Assembly: GCA_015680685.1 (NCBI GenBank)
Contig: MNCI01018161.1
Coordinates: forward strand, 1,028,180-1,092,179
Source: Gnetum montanum
Taxonomy: Eukaryota > Streptophyta > Gnetopsida > Gnetales > Gnetaceae
Reading direction: 5' to 3'
DNA length: 64,000 bases
Position 1 is the first letter of the stretch. Each line of letters opens with the position of its first letter. Under the pieces are notes generated by a model. The model did no database searches, was not told the origin of the DNA, and saw only the letters and a list, made by a program, of their open reading frames with translations. Of this stretch, positions 46,552-58,340 are shown piece after piece. Made by a program: the position numbers and the translations under genes.

Positions 46552-46689
46552 CGGTGCTAGTAATTTAGATTATTTACATCATACAAGAGCACTGTAAAAA
46601 ATCCTTGATAATACATCTTTTAGAAAGAAATAATTGTAATTAAATCACACAAAAAGGTACAACCCTATCTCTCTCACAAGACTATGATA

Positions 46690-48705
46690 ACTGAACAACT
46701 AGTAAGGTAATTCATTGGAGAACCAACGAGTTATATAATGATGAAGAAGAAGTTTGGAGTACTCGATCTGATGTAGGTGTATCCTATGAACATAAAAAAA
46801 GACAACTTCGTTACAATTCATGAATGCATAACATACCTAATGATGATGAACCCCTACTGGCCACTACAAGCCTAACAGAAATATAAGAGGCTATTCAAAT
46901 ATCTTGTAGACATCGCAAGGAGAGCCGTCTACCCAGGCTTAATTTGAACAACTTTCCTAAGTTTTCCAGAGGCTATGACTTAGATCTGCAACATCATCTA
47001 CAAGACTTCCATGATGCCTTTGTATGGAATAACATTGATAATGGATGGAAAAAACATAAGCTCTTCCCTATGACACTCCTTGGCCATGCAAAAGTATGGT
47101 ATAGGTCCTTAAAACCAAAATCAATCCAATGTTGGCCAACAATGGTATAACTCTTCAACAAAAGATATCAAAATTATGCAAGAGTGTTAGCCTTGAGGAG
47201 AAAAATCCAAAAGTGGAAACAAGAGCAGCATGAAACCTTGGACATGGCCTTAAAAAGATATTATGCATTGTTTAAATAACTTCCCAAGTCATGACTTCTC
47301 TGAGGAAAGGCTAATGTACCATATCATAGATGGGCTCCATAATGAAACAAGGGAGACCCTAGGGATGTACACCCAAGGTCAACTATATGAGCTATGAACC
47401 CATAAATTCCAAGAGCTTATCAAGCAAGTAGCAAAAGAAGAAGGAGAAATGGCTAAATGGGACAACATTGAAAAATATCAACAAGCCAAAAACCTTAAAT
47501 CAACAAGGGCCCATTATAATAAAGAGGATAAATCAAGTCATCTCAAGGAGGTGGAACCATCTTTTCCAACACTACAATCATTGGATGAAATTGAGGCAAA
47601 GATCAATAAGATGATGGAATGGATGGATAAAAAATGTGAAGAATATGCCAACATTATTGGAGGTAGATTCATGATGAACCAAGAAGCAGGAAAAAATACC
47701 CTTAGACAATCAGAAAGAAGGGTTGTAAAAAATAAGAGGTCAACTACCAATCATATGTGTCAATGCAACATTTTCCTGTATGATCACCCCAAGGGCCAAT
47801 GTCCAATCTTGTCACATTTATAGGAGCATTGGGGAAGAGTGTTACATCTAGATTTCATACAAAGATACTGTGTTCGATCATAGTGGCAATAATCCTAGTC
47901 ATGGGGAAGGCTATCCCCAAACTGGTTACACCCTTCATACCATCCAAACCTAAGTGCTTATCAAGTTCAACATCATGTTTCCCCAACTGGGTCAACATCC
48001 TCTATCGTGTAATATTATTATTATTCTTCTCAATACTATCAACCCCTATCCTCAAAAACAAGACCATCACCCTGGGTACCTTACACTTCTCCTCAATTTC
48101 AAAATTCTCATCATTCACCTCCTTCTACATCACCACCAACTATTCTAGAAGGATTTGCACCACAACAACAACCCATGAATATTACTTATGCTTTTGCTAA
48201 CAATAGCAATGGGAACTCTCCTCAACATCAAAGATGCCCCTTCTTTTAGCATGACCATAAGAAGGGACACCACAGTTTAGAGCCCACTACATACTACGAC
48301 TCAACACAAGCCCAACACTATTGTGTATCTTCCTCTTCGAACCCAACATCTCATGTTACCTTATTAGGGCCACCACTCAATACTCCAACAACCATACGGC
48401 CCAATGAATATAGCCACATGGGGAGACATGTTGATCCTTGCATACCATCTTATAGTCACGGGTGCCATAGTGGGTCAACCACTCATCAATTGGCTACATC
48501 TTATAAATTTTCCCACTATGCTTACCATAATCAAGTGTGTGAACCCCACTTGGGGTACATTCCAACCACCACATCAAAAGACACCCAGTGGTTCAGATAT
48601 GACCAGATCCCAATACGTCCAACATGCAAGGATCCCAACTTTTCATTTATTAATCCTCTCCATACTCAATCATTTAGTTATGGGGGATACCCCCCATTCT
48701 AATAA
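46690..48705 (+). pseudogene. Family G gag (plus copy)
   Basis: This is a decayed gypsy gag. The N-terminus (about 46730-46930) includes EEEVWSTRSDVGVSYEHKK and DDEPLLATTSLTEI. The core at 46944-47300 reads NNFPKFSRGYDLDLQHHLQD, LLGHAKVWYRSLKPKSI, LFNKRYQNYARVLALR and HETLDMALKRYYAL, a Retrotrans_gag pattern. 47449-47823 is Lys/Glu-rich with EVEPSFPTLQSLDEIEAKIN, probably helical. The C-terminal part to 48702 is rich in Pro, Thr, Tyr and His (SYSHGCHSG, then TSYKFSHYAY, YIPTTTSKDTQW), an unusual tail without a clear CCHC knuckle. One frameshift and several stops occur. No protease or RT follows. Confidence 0.7.
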
Positions 48706-50040
48706 CAAGTAGGATTAATAAATATTTTTCATTTTCTTTAATTTTAAAATTTTTGTTTTTTAGTTTGTCACTTTTCAACATATTGTTTGATCTTTTTTCC
48801 TTTTTGTCTTTTTATCTTTTTACCTTTTTATAAGTAATCTCATCTAGGAATAAAACACTCATGTGAACTATTAGTTGAGGCGTTGTTTTATGTTATCAAG
48901 TCTTAGGTGACTAATTATGTGGACAGTGAGCCCATAACATCCACTTACCCATTTTGTTAATGAGGGGTTTTGCCCAGGGTACAATGATATTCCTAATCAT
49001 TAAAACTTAAAGTAATTTTATGTTATTGTACCTAGAACAAAGAAGGATGGACCAAGATGGAATGGTTAGGGTGTGACATCAAGGGGACCTATGGATTCTC
49101 TTTGGTGACATTTGTAGGAGTTATCATGTAGCTTGGTTGTACTAAGATCCTTGTAGATCTAACAAAAAATGGAAGTAAGAGTAATCAAAAGGCACTCAAC
49201 TAGAAAAAATAATAATGCTAATCTAGGGGGTCCCACTGGAAAGACATGCACCCATCCCTAAAGGTAGGCAGCTTCTCTAGATTAATCAATTCATCAAAAA
49301 ACAAAAACAAAAACAAAAGCAAAATGAGTGCCACAAAGCAAATCACTCCTTCCTTATACAAAACACTAAGTGAGTGTATGCCTTTCCATCATGATGCTCT
49401 TATAGTTGTCCATCATTGGATGAAACAATGTAATGTCACTGATTAGAGGAATGGACTTGGTCCTGACTTTGGAGTGACAGGTTAATGACACATTAATCAT
49501 GCCTTACACTAAGGATTCATTCTACCCTAGGTCAGTTACCTCATGTCTCGCTCTCTGCAATCCCTTCTACGATAACTCTCACCTTATTATTTGTGTAATT
49601 ATGACTTGTGACTCAGGTAGCATGGGATTCATATTTCATCGTGTTGATATCTACATGTGTGTGTTTTTTGAAATCAGTGTGGATTACATTTAACCTTTCT
49701 AGTGCCTATGGACATCTTAAGGTGTGGTTACATAAGGGCACTATAGGTTGGAACCTACTTTGGGGAGGACCCACTTGTGCAACCCTTATAATTTGCACTT
49801 GTAACACATCTCCTGCACATCATCTAATACCCTCTAAGTATTACCAACACTCTTCTTTCCCTTATCATCCTTTAGGTTCAAACGCTCCTATAAGCTAACA
49901 CATGTCCTTTTTCCTCATACTCTTCATAACTTTCATTGTTAGATTTTACATCAGTATATTTTTTGTACCTTTAGGACTAGTTTATATTACCTTGGACCCT
50001 TTACATTGATCTAAAAGTCCTCATTTTATACCTTGAAGTT
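48706..50040. other. Unassigned interval after family G gag
   Basis: I see no domain on either strand. T-rich sequence at 48720-48830 and an AAAACAAAAAC simple repeat at 49297-49320 are present. The overlapping open frames at 49499-49898 have no recognisable motif. It could be 3' non-coding sequence of a shortened, pol-less family G element. Confidence 0.4.
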
Positions 50041-50880
50041 TCAAAAATTTATAGATTTTTCCAAGTACCCTATTTTTGATAGGACCTGATATCAGGTCCT
50101 CAATATTGGGTTGGCCACAATATTAGGTCCCCACTAGCAAGCACACAATATCGTGTCCTGAAAATCTATATATATGGCCCCCCCCCCCCCCCCCCCCCCC
50201 CCTGCACGAATGTCAACATCATTTGCAACTATTCAGGTAGGGGAGTTCTTCAAATTTTCTTCTATGACTTGTGATTGAGCATCTCTTGTTCCAATAACCA
50301 TAACTCACTCACTAGCACTGCAATTTTCATTCCATTTGGACCAAGTTGAACCCAAAGTGTTTAGCTTAGTCATGGGGGAAGGGTATATAGCGAATTGCAT
50401 ATAAATTATTTTGAAATTTTTCATCACCCAAAGGATACAATCAAGGGTAATTAGTTATAAAAATAATAAAAAACATGTGCCAAAAACAATTTCATCTCCT
50501 TATCTATACTAAGAAATTAAACTTTGAAGCTAGCTAAGCAAAGTAAACCAAATATTAAAACTTTTTGGGGACATTTCCATAAAAATTCCTGACTTTCAAA
50601 TCACATGGAATAAGAACAAATTCATTAAGGTAGGAAGTAAGGCATAACTTAAATTTGGTAAGAAACCTTACTAATGATTGTCCCTGTGTGATTGCAAATG
50701 GTCCCAAAGCACAGACAATAAGAAGGTCCTTCTCAATGTGCATTGAAGTGATAGAGGAGAGGTAGAGGATAGGTGCTTGCCAAACAACATATAGATTAGG
50801 AGGCACAATCCTTTAGTATCCATCACAAGACTCTTGCTGCTATATAATTGAAATGGGAAAAAAGTGAAGGTGTTGTAGCA
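50041..50880 (+). repeat. LTR-like segment with palindromes and a 25-C run
   Basis: The start looks like a family G type U3: a perfect 20-bp palindrome AGGACCTGATATCAGGTCCT at 50081-50100, more CAATATTGGG and CACAATATCG motifs, then CTATATATATGG at 50166-50177. The TATA element is followed directly by 25 C residues (50178-50202). The rest to 50880 is AT-rich without a domain. Its edges and its relation to 45677-46529 are uncertain. Confidence 0.45.
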
Positions 50881-50883
50881 TCT

Positions 50884-52650
50884 GAACAAGGACAACACCT
50901 TACATTGCTCTCGGAGTGTGTTTAGGCCATCCGTGAAAGGTCCGCATCAACTGCAGTGATCGTGGAATTGAACTTTAGACCCTTCACGGAATTCACTCCT
51001 AAGGTTGTTAGGGACCAACTCAAAGGATCCCCATTATGGCCTATCCTCTCTGAAAGCATTCCCTGGTACTTAGGAGAAACATACCAATCTTGGCACAATA
51101 AAGAATAAGGCACCATGGTTGACATTGGTGGTGTGTCTATTCACTTTTCCACCAAGGCCATTTCAAAAGTGTTAAACCTTTTGAATATGGGGTCGAAAGA
51201 TGCTCACCTGTCCACTCTCTTTGATGCTAATGTGTGAAAGGTTTGGTTGGATAGGGCATATGTTCAGGAAGATAAGATATATGGAGAATTGACATTGGAA
51301 GAAAGAATCTACTTCAAGATTAGTACCTATCACATCTTCCCCACAAAAGGATTAAATAGGATTTCAACATATGTGGCAAGAGGAAGCACAATATTGATGG
51401 GAAAGGTTAATGCTAACCTACCCCATCTATATTTCATGGAGATCTTAAGGAAGTTTGAAGAATGCAAGATAGGGAAGTTTACATTTCTTTTCCCTTGTCT
51501 CATAAGGAAGCTATGCAAGCATATTGGAATTCTAGGGTACACCAATGATGTCCCTAGAAGAGCCCAAAATGCTTCATTTGCTAAACTACTAAAGCCACCA
51601 ACTGCAAGGAAAAATGCTAGTTAGACACTAGAGCTAGAGCCAGAGCAAGAGCAAGAACAAATGGTGGGGCCCACTGCAACACAAACTACAGGGCCTAGCC
51701 AACTCCCAAGCTCAAGGCCCAGTCAACAATAAGAAGTGGGACCTAGCATAAGCTAGTGAGACCAACCACCACCACCATAGCATTATCGATTGTTGATGAG
51801 CCATCTCAGGGCCATCGTTGAGATGGTTAGTTGGGGGAGTCATGATGATGCCAATCTCTTCTACATCACCAATGATACCGTATGTTCCACTATCTCTATA
51901 GATTACACATGGGGTGAGGTGTCCATTCAGAAAAAAGGAGGGGACACTGATTGCTCACAATAGATTTTAGGGAATGCTGCATCCTTTCAGGTGCAACTGA
52001 AGACTGGTGAAGGGGCCACAGTGGTGGTCAAGCAGCACCAGGATGTAGCAAGATCCACAGAAGTGGTTATAGACCACATCAAAGAATCCTTCAATGTTCC
52101 TATTGTGCCACTAGTAGACTTCACCAAAGCAAGTGATGCTCAAACATTGGTCAGTCCCTCAATGAATCCTATGAAACATGAGGATGTGCTTGATCAATTG
52201 CTACAAATAGTACAAGTGATGATGTCCTTGTTTGACATCCCATAAGATGTCAAAATAGCACAATTAGACCTCATCTCTACCAAGGGAAAGCTGGCCATGG
52301 CAGAGATCAGGGCTGAGCATGAAGAAGCGAAGTTAGAAAAACTCCAAGAGAGGCTCATAACCCTGTAAGTTGCACAGTGATATCCCTCTCAATTCATTCC
52401 GATAGACTAGCTGGAAACCTTCAAGACTAAGTAGCTCAACAAACTATTGGTGAAAAATAAGAGAGTAGTGGAGGAGAAAGAGAAGGCCGACTGGGATGCC
52501 TCTAAGGCACAAGCGCAAACCTACACACACGCCAAGGTACTCAGAGCCTTACAAGAGGAGAATAAATAACTTGTTGTTGAAAATCTTTGATTGACCATTG
52601 TGGAGAAATAGAAAAATGTTCTCGAAGAAAATTTTCAGCAACTACAAGAA
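50884..52650 (+). pseudogene. Long decayed ORF, plant-retroelement type, function unknown
   Basis: One reading frame can be followed for nearly 590 codons with about a dozen stops. N-terminal: ELNFRPFTEFTPKVVRDQLK, then SESIPWYLGETYQSW. 51247-51624 is open: WLDRAYVQEDKIYGELTLEE, YHIFPTKGLNRISTYVARGS and LPHLYFMEILRKFEECK. This pattern (aliphatic-His-Tyr-x-PT, then a run of helices ending in RLIT/RKLCKHIGI) resembles the plant putative-transposon-protein domain (PF20167-like) found in gypsy extra ORFs. The tail has EPEQEQEQ and, from 52250, a Lys/Glu coiled coil (KLAMAEIRAEHEEAKLEKLQ). Family assignment is tentative. Confidence 0.5.
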
Positions 52651-54437
52651 TAATTGATTAGGGTCGGCTGGGATTTTGGGCTTTGGGATTGCAAGCTTGA
52701 ATGAACGTGAGTTTGGGGCATGAGTGCATGGATTGGATTTTTGGTTTCCTTGGCATTCTAGCTGTAGGGTTTCTGGTTTTCTTGGGATTTCTGGGTCATA
52801 GGATAAGTTAGCACGAATGTGGAGAAGACTAATTTTTTATTCACCTACGTGTGAGTTGCATCATTAGGAAGCTTCGACATCAATTGTTGTCATGGTTGCT
52901 AGCATCTTGGGCAGCGTAAGCTACAAGCAAGGGCTTCAGGAAGGGCATCGTGAGCTATGAATTTGGGCTTTTGGGGCTTTCTTGGGTGTCTCAGGCTACA
53001 AGGTTTTGGGCTTCCTACAGCATGAGCATCTCACCCTTCTCAGTAGTGTGCTTGTTTTATCCTCTTTGGGCTACGTGAATGTCTTATCCTCTATGGGTGG
53101 CGTAACTAGAAATTTTAGCGTAACTGGAAATTTTAGCGTAACTAGACATTTTGGATTTTTGAAAAGGCCTGGGGAACATGACTTAAAATTTTGATTTTCA
53201 GTCCATGGATAACATGACTGGTAATTTTTGGACTTCTTGGCAGCGTGAATATAGGAAATGGAAGAAGTGAAACTAGTATGGACTGTGAGAGTTTTTGCTG
53301 GGAAAGGCATCATGAGCGATTGGATAGGCCTTGGCATGAGTTGGGAAGGCTTTTTTTCCTTGGAAATATGGTAGGCGGTGTGAACATAGGGTGAGAGCCC
53401 CAAGGGAAGTTGCAGGTTCCAATGTGACCTATAATGTGGGACACTAGCATGAGTGGAATCTCTAGGCATAGTAACCCCTTATAGGTGAAGCTATCAAAGA
53501 TCACTAGACATTTTTTCTTGCATCCTAGTGCGAGCAATTTCCATTGTGTTTTACACCCACCCCATATGACACTTTTCTTACATCCTGTTCCTTCTCTTCT
53601 TTGATGATACCTCCTAGCATCTTGACCTATCAGGGGGCAATTGTGTGGATCAAAATTCTTTGCCTTTGCTGGTGTGTCTGCACCACTGCCACTTGAGAAA
53701 TGGGGCTCCAAATTTTTCTTTGTTGGTTACAGCCCACAGACCTTGATCAAAAGAGGGAAGCTCAATCTTAAACTAGGGATCAAGCCCAGCAGGAATAAAG
53801 AATATGAATAAGGATTAAATTCATTACCCTAGTTTCACCACTACAACTAGTTTTGATAAAAGTAGTAGCTTCATGAATATTTTCATAAGTATGCTGCTCA
53901 ACTTCTTCAATCATATATTAAAGTCGATATTGATGGCTTTAGTGGGAAATGAGTCTCATGACTTGCTAGCAGGATCGGAAAGCCCAACATGACTTGCTAG
54001 TGGCTTTCTTGTAGGGCTTAGCGTGACTTGATTTGGAGATGATAAAGATACCTGACGTGAGCCATGCATTGCTACTGGATACCCATTATTTGCCAATTTT
54101 GTGTTTACATCATTTTTTTTTCCTGAGTGTTTATGTTTTGCATTTTTATCTAGGTTTAGCACAGCATAGAGTCTAATGTACCCGAGTGAGCATTAGATAC
54201 ACTAAATAGATATTGGTGCTTTTGCCTCATGGGGTGAAGCTAGAGATTAAAAGTATTTGTTTACGTGATTTCTAGTTTTTTGTGATTTTTTCCTATTTTT
54301 ATTTCTTGGAATTTTTTTCTTACCCAACATTTCGGTTGTATGCAAGGGACCTAAATTTTCTCTCTTCTTCATTGAGCTTGTCGGTGTACTTACTTGGTTT
54401 GGCCCCCTTGGGCTAGACACACCTCCCTATGACATGT
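52651..54437. other. Spacer upstream of second antisense gene
   Basis: No domain is visible in either strand. The motif GCATGAG/AGCGTGA recurs (for example 52710, 53329, 53449, 54020), as in the element C leader and LTR, so the spacer probably belongs to C. At 53098-53150 TTTTAGCGTAACTGGAAA is repeated three times. The overlapping minus frames at 53071-53711 are not supported by anything else. Confidence 0.4.
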
Positions 54438-54783
54438 GAATCGGGCCCCATGCAATATGGTTCCGTCCCAGAACCAGTTCATTTTTGTCATTTATACTAC
54501 AAAATTTCAATGTTGTTATATGGTCTCATCTAAGTGAACAAATGACTTGTGATATTATTAAGACCATGTTGCCTAGGTCTACACAAGACATGTTAGCCTT
54601 TATCACTGATATCAATGAGGGACTTTTTAGAGTTGAGGGAGGCCCTGCTGAGGGTCCTAGATCCACTTGTCCTTTAACTTGTGTGTGGGAGTTTCCTGCC
54701 TGTAGTCATTACAACAGTAGCAACACACTTTTCCTAGCCCTCTGTGTGCATACTTTACCTGGGACAGTATATAAAGTGGACAG

Positions 54784-54870
54784 GTATGCTCCTCTGTGTC
54801 TTACTTTAACTTTTGCTTTCTTTTTAATTTTATGTCATCATCTAAATATGAATGTTTTTTTCCTATGTAG
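54784..54870 (+). other. Conserved intron 1 of the antisense gene (copy 2)
   Basis: It begins CAG-GTATGCTCC and ends TTTTTTCCTATGTAG-GCC, with a long T-rich tract before the acceptor. In copy 1 an intron occupies the same place in the protein (16518-16593), just ahead of the DEDG/DDDG motif. The two introns differ in length and sequence while the flanking exons align. Confidence 0.65.
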
Positions 54871-57775
54871 GCCATGTTTTGATGAACATGGGATGCGTGA
54901 TGATGATGGTGAGCTTGCTTTAATGTGCACAGTGCTAGAGACATTTATGGAAGGCCCCATTCTTCGTGCTACAATGTTAGAACAGACTAAGATGGCCCTT
55001 GTTGACACCCATAGGCAATTTTCAAGAGCCTTTGAGCATTGCTAGGCTCTCGGTTGGTTACATAAGGATTGGTCTCCTAATGGGCCAATTCTTCCTTAAA
55101 GGATTGATCATGTGCCCACCTCACCTTCACTAGTCATGGATGGTAAGTGACCACACCTTAGACTCCACTTTCTAACTTTTTGCTCTATGTTTTTCTTTTA
55201 CAACAACCATCCCCCTCGAAGAAGTTATGATTACCATAGGGTGTACATAGGCTATGATTTTTACGAAGTATGGGGAGGTAGAGCAATCACAAAAGTGGTT
55301 ATAGAAATGAGCTTCTGATTTGATTATTGGTCGCCTCACCTAGGCCAGTTTGATGGTCCTGTTTATTGCCTTGACTCCTAGCGTTCTGACTACTGAGATG
55401 GTTACGATTGTTGACTCCTTCAATGGTGATGCTTCTCGTTTTACCACACAGGTTTAGGGAGTAAAGGTATCATTCCACCTAACCACTGAGTTTCTTTCCA
55501 ATCTTTTTGGCATTCCAATGAATGGTGCCATGGTAGCCATGGATAAAGCAACTAAGGATGGACAAGTCATAATGGATCTTGAGCAATGGTTGGGTGTGTC
55601 TAAGGGCCCTAAGGAATTTTCCATGTTAGAGGATACCCGATCGATAGAAGTGAACTTCTTGTATCCTCTCTTTCAGGCACAGGCATTCCCCAAATCTCTT
55701 TCTCAAGGGAGAAACCTTGGGATCAAGTCTGCGCATGTGATGCATGTGGTTTTGGAGATAGGCATGTGATACAATTGGGCACAATTTCTAGGATCTGGCC
55801 TTCGTGGGGAAATTATTAGGTTACGTTCAAGCACCCATGCAAAATCCCACTTCACCATTGCATTCTTTGTGGGATACCTACGTAGGTTCGCTAAATTCCT
55901 AGTAGTTCATGAGAATAACCACTACATTTTGAGAGACCGTTCGCAACTATCCCACCCTTGGATATGCCACTTATATAGCACCACTAGATCCTAGGATCCA
56001 CCAGAAGACATTGAGGAGTCCGTATCGGTTACTAGTGGAGGTGTGGCCAGCCATTCTCATCATTCCCATGATAGCTTGGGATTGGAACCACCTATGCTAC
56101 GCACATCTATTAAGAGGGCTAAACGCTTAATTAGTGAGACTGTTGGAAAGTCCAAGGTATAGGTGAAAAGAAAAGAACATCCAAAGGAGCTTACTTTAGA
56201 TGTGAGACCCCCAAGGGCAAAGAAGATTCAGTTTATACTTCCAGTAGAGGGTAAGTGGTTTGTTTTATTATTACATATTTGCTTTTTCTTTTTTGGTTTT
56301 TACTCTATTGGATGTACTTATGAGCTATATCATACTAACTTTAAGATTCTAGTGTTATTTCAAAGGAAATTCTAGAGAAGGAGAGAGAGTTCATGGCTTC
56401 AATACTTGAGGAGGAAGGAAAAGAAAATGAAGAAACAATCGAAGGAGAAATTATTTTCCCACAAGAGGAGAAGGGGACAAGCAATGTGGGAATGAAGCTT
56501 GCAAAGGACTTGGATGCACTTAGGCATTCAAGTGATGAAAGGGATGTCCTCGATGGTTTCTTTGACAAATATTTGCAGCTTGGTGATTCACCTAGGCTAG
56601 ACAGCGAAGGTCTTTTTGGTATGTTCCTCTTTAGCTCAATCTATATTCTACGTATTTTGATTTTTATGTGTTGTTCTTAACCATTTTGAATATTTTGGAG
56701 TAGACGCTGAAATACCTGAGGCACCTATGTCCCAGGAAGTGGCGTCAGGATCATAGGTTCCAATTGAAGAAACCTCCCTTGCTCATCCTGCATCAACTAA
56801 CCTATTAAGGCCATGGCTCGAGATGCCTAGCAAACTGGATTTTTTTAGGGGCATTGTTAATGAGGTGGTCACCCGCTTACAAGAAGCTCATCCAAAACTA
56901 GGTGTGTGTACATTACACGTCATGATAAGTGTCTGGTTTTATTGTGTTTCTTTGTATTTATTTTGATCATGACTAATTTATGTGTGCACCTGCAAGTGCC
57001 AAACTCTAGTGGGATCCTTCTAAAGCTACCCACATTGATGCTCTCCCTGAATTTCCAGGGGATATTGAGCAAGTCCCAAGAAAGATTTATGATGCGGTTA
57101 TCGGTTGCATTGTACAGAATGCCAAGATAGTTTGGACTTTTAAGGTGTTCAACTGAGTATCTATGGGATGAGGTTCACACACTAAAGGAGACACTAGCAA
57201 AAGAGAGAGAGGAGAAAAGGGATCTCCAATACTGTTATGACTTTGTTGTTGCTAGGTTGTCTAGTGATAGCACATGGCACTCATTCGAATTTACCTATGC
57301 ATGTTATTGGATGATTTTAAATAGTAAAGTGTAGGCTACACGTGACTTAGTAGAACAAAGAGCACACATAGATTTTTTGAACAGGAAATGTCAAGATTGG
57401 AAATCCTTTTCTGCCAAAGTACAGAAGTGGGGCCAAGACCAAAAGGACCACAAGTATCTGATTAAGAAATGGCTGAAGGAGGAGTCAGTTGAACATCACT
57501 AGGTGGAGATGTTCATTGATGGCTTAGGTTTGTGGCCTTCTTATGATAGGTTTGTCAAGTGCACTGACATGGAGGGATCTCTAGAGAGAATAATTACCAC
57601 CACCTCTAGGAAGACTATGATAGGCATGTTCTCTCTTAAGTGCCCTACTTGGACCCCGGTGGACAAAGGCAAAGCACTTGCTAGCATTGACCTTGGCTTG
57701 GAGGAGGATTTGGAAAATGTACCCAAGAAGGAGATTCTACAGTGTTTGGAGACCAACTTGGGGCCTTCCTCACTT

Positions 57776-57896
57776 GTGAGTGTTTTATTGTGGCATCTAT
57801 TTTTTGTTTTCATTGTTGGTGTTACTGTTTTTCTGATTTTTGTGTTTATGATTTTATTTATTACCCTTAATTATTTTGTTTGTTTTCTATTTGTAG
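57776..57896 (+). other. Conserved last intron of the antisense gene (copy 2)
   Basis: It runs from GTGAGTG to TTTGTAG, is T-rich throughout and splits the gene in phase 0 after GPSSL. Copy 1 has the matching intron at 19492-19574 after GPSQV. Both are followed by a short acidic terminal exon. Confidence 0.65.
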
Positions 57897-57977
57897 GGAC
57901 ATGTTAATGATGGAGCTGGCCCTAGTGGAGTAGGAGCAGATGATGAAGAGGATCTTGGGGATCAGTCCCATCCATGA

Positions 57978-58340
57978 GCTTTGCGTTAGTCAGACTTAAG
58001 CTGTTAAGTTTTTTTTTAGATTTTTGGATGTTTCATAGAATGTATAAAGACTGATGTAATGACCTGGATTTAATTGTGGTATAAAATGGTTGCATTCTTT
58101 CATTACTTTTCTATTCCATGTATATATATATATTTCATTTTTCATGTTTTTCATTTTTTTTCTTTGTTTTCTCAAGTATATTGTGAACATGTGCATGCAA
58201 CTAAAGGTAGCATAAATTTCTAAAATGTAAAGCGAAATGTAAGGTAAATATTTGAAAAATTAGGCAACGACTGTGTATGAATCTAAATTGTAACTTGTAA
58301 CTTGTCAATGAAAATTCAATGTAAAATGATGGGAGTTCGT
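57978..58340 (+). other. 3' flank of antisense gene (copy 2)
   Basis: AT-rich sequence follows the stop, including a TATATATATATA run at 58120-58132 and AATGTAAAG-like stretches. It corresponds to 19638-19849. No coding content is visible; the minus frame 57996-58196 is not conserved. Confidence 0.35.

Larger units (their letters stand above)
54438..57977 (+). pseudogene. Antisense multi-exon gene inside element C (copy 2)
   Basis: This is the better-preserved copy of the antisense gene. Exon 1 (about 54438-54783) encodes WFRPRTSSFLSFILQNFNVV, IWSHLSEQM and IIKTMLPR, then NTLFLALCVHTLPGTVY. Intron 54784-54870 (87 bp, GTATGC...ATGTAG) keeps frame even if retained. Exon 2 reads FDEHGMRDDDGELALM. 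Further GT-AG introns: 55143 to about 55221, 56251 to about 56365, 56619-56703, 56902-56996 and 57776-57896. Middle exons carry IFTKYGEVEQSQKWL, TEMVTIVDSFNGDASRF and FGIPMNGA; then DGFFDKYLQLGDSPRLDSEG, and a coiled-coil part (KEREEKRDLQYCYDF, DLVEQRAHIDFLNRK). The last exon is short and acidic (DDEEDLGDQSHP-stop). Exon 1 and 2 fit an FCP1/NIF-like HAD fold by pattern only. Several in-frame stops remain. Confidence 0.7.

Noticed and set aside
47799-48200. 133-codon frame overlapping family G gag
   Set aside because: Composition is that of an out-of-frame reading of the Pro/His-rich gag tail, and the minus copy of family G does not extend here to support it.
49297-49320. AAAACAAAAAC repeat as part of a Lys/Asn-rich protein
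   Set aside because: Simple-sequence slippage in a frame without any other support.
53071-53711. Overlapping minus-strand frames of 132-133 codons
   Set aside because: No motif, no homologous copy in the spacer of element B, and the region is full of short GCATGAG-type motifs typical of non-coding parts of element C.
54485-55045. Treating 54485 as a start codon
   Set aside because: The first codon is TTG and the reading frame continues upstream to at least 54440 with conserved WFRPR residues; the real start is not visible.
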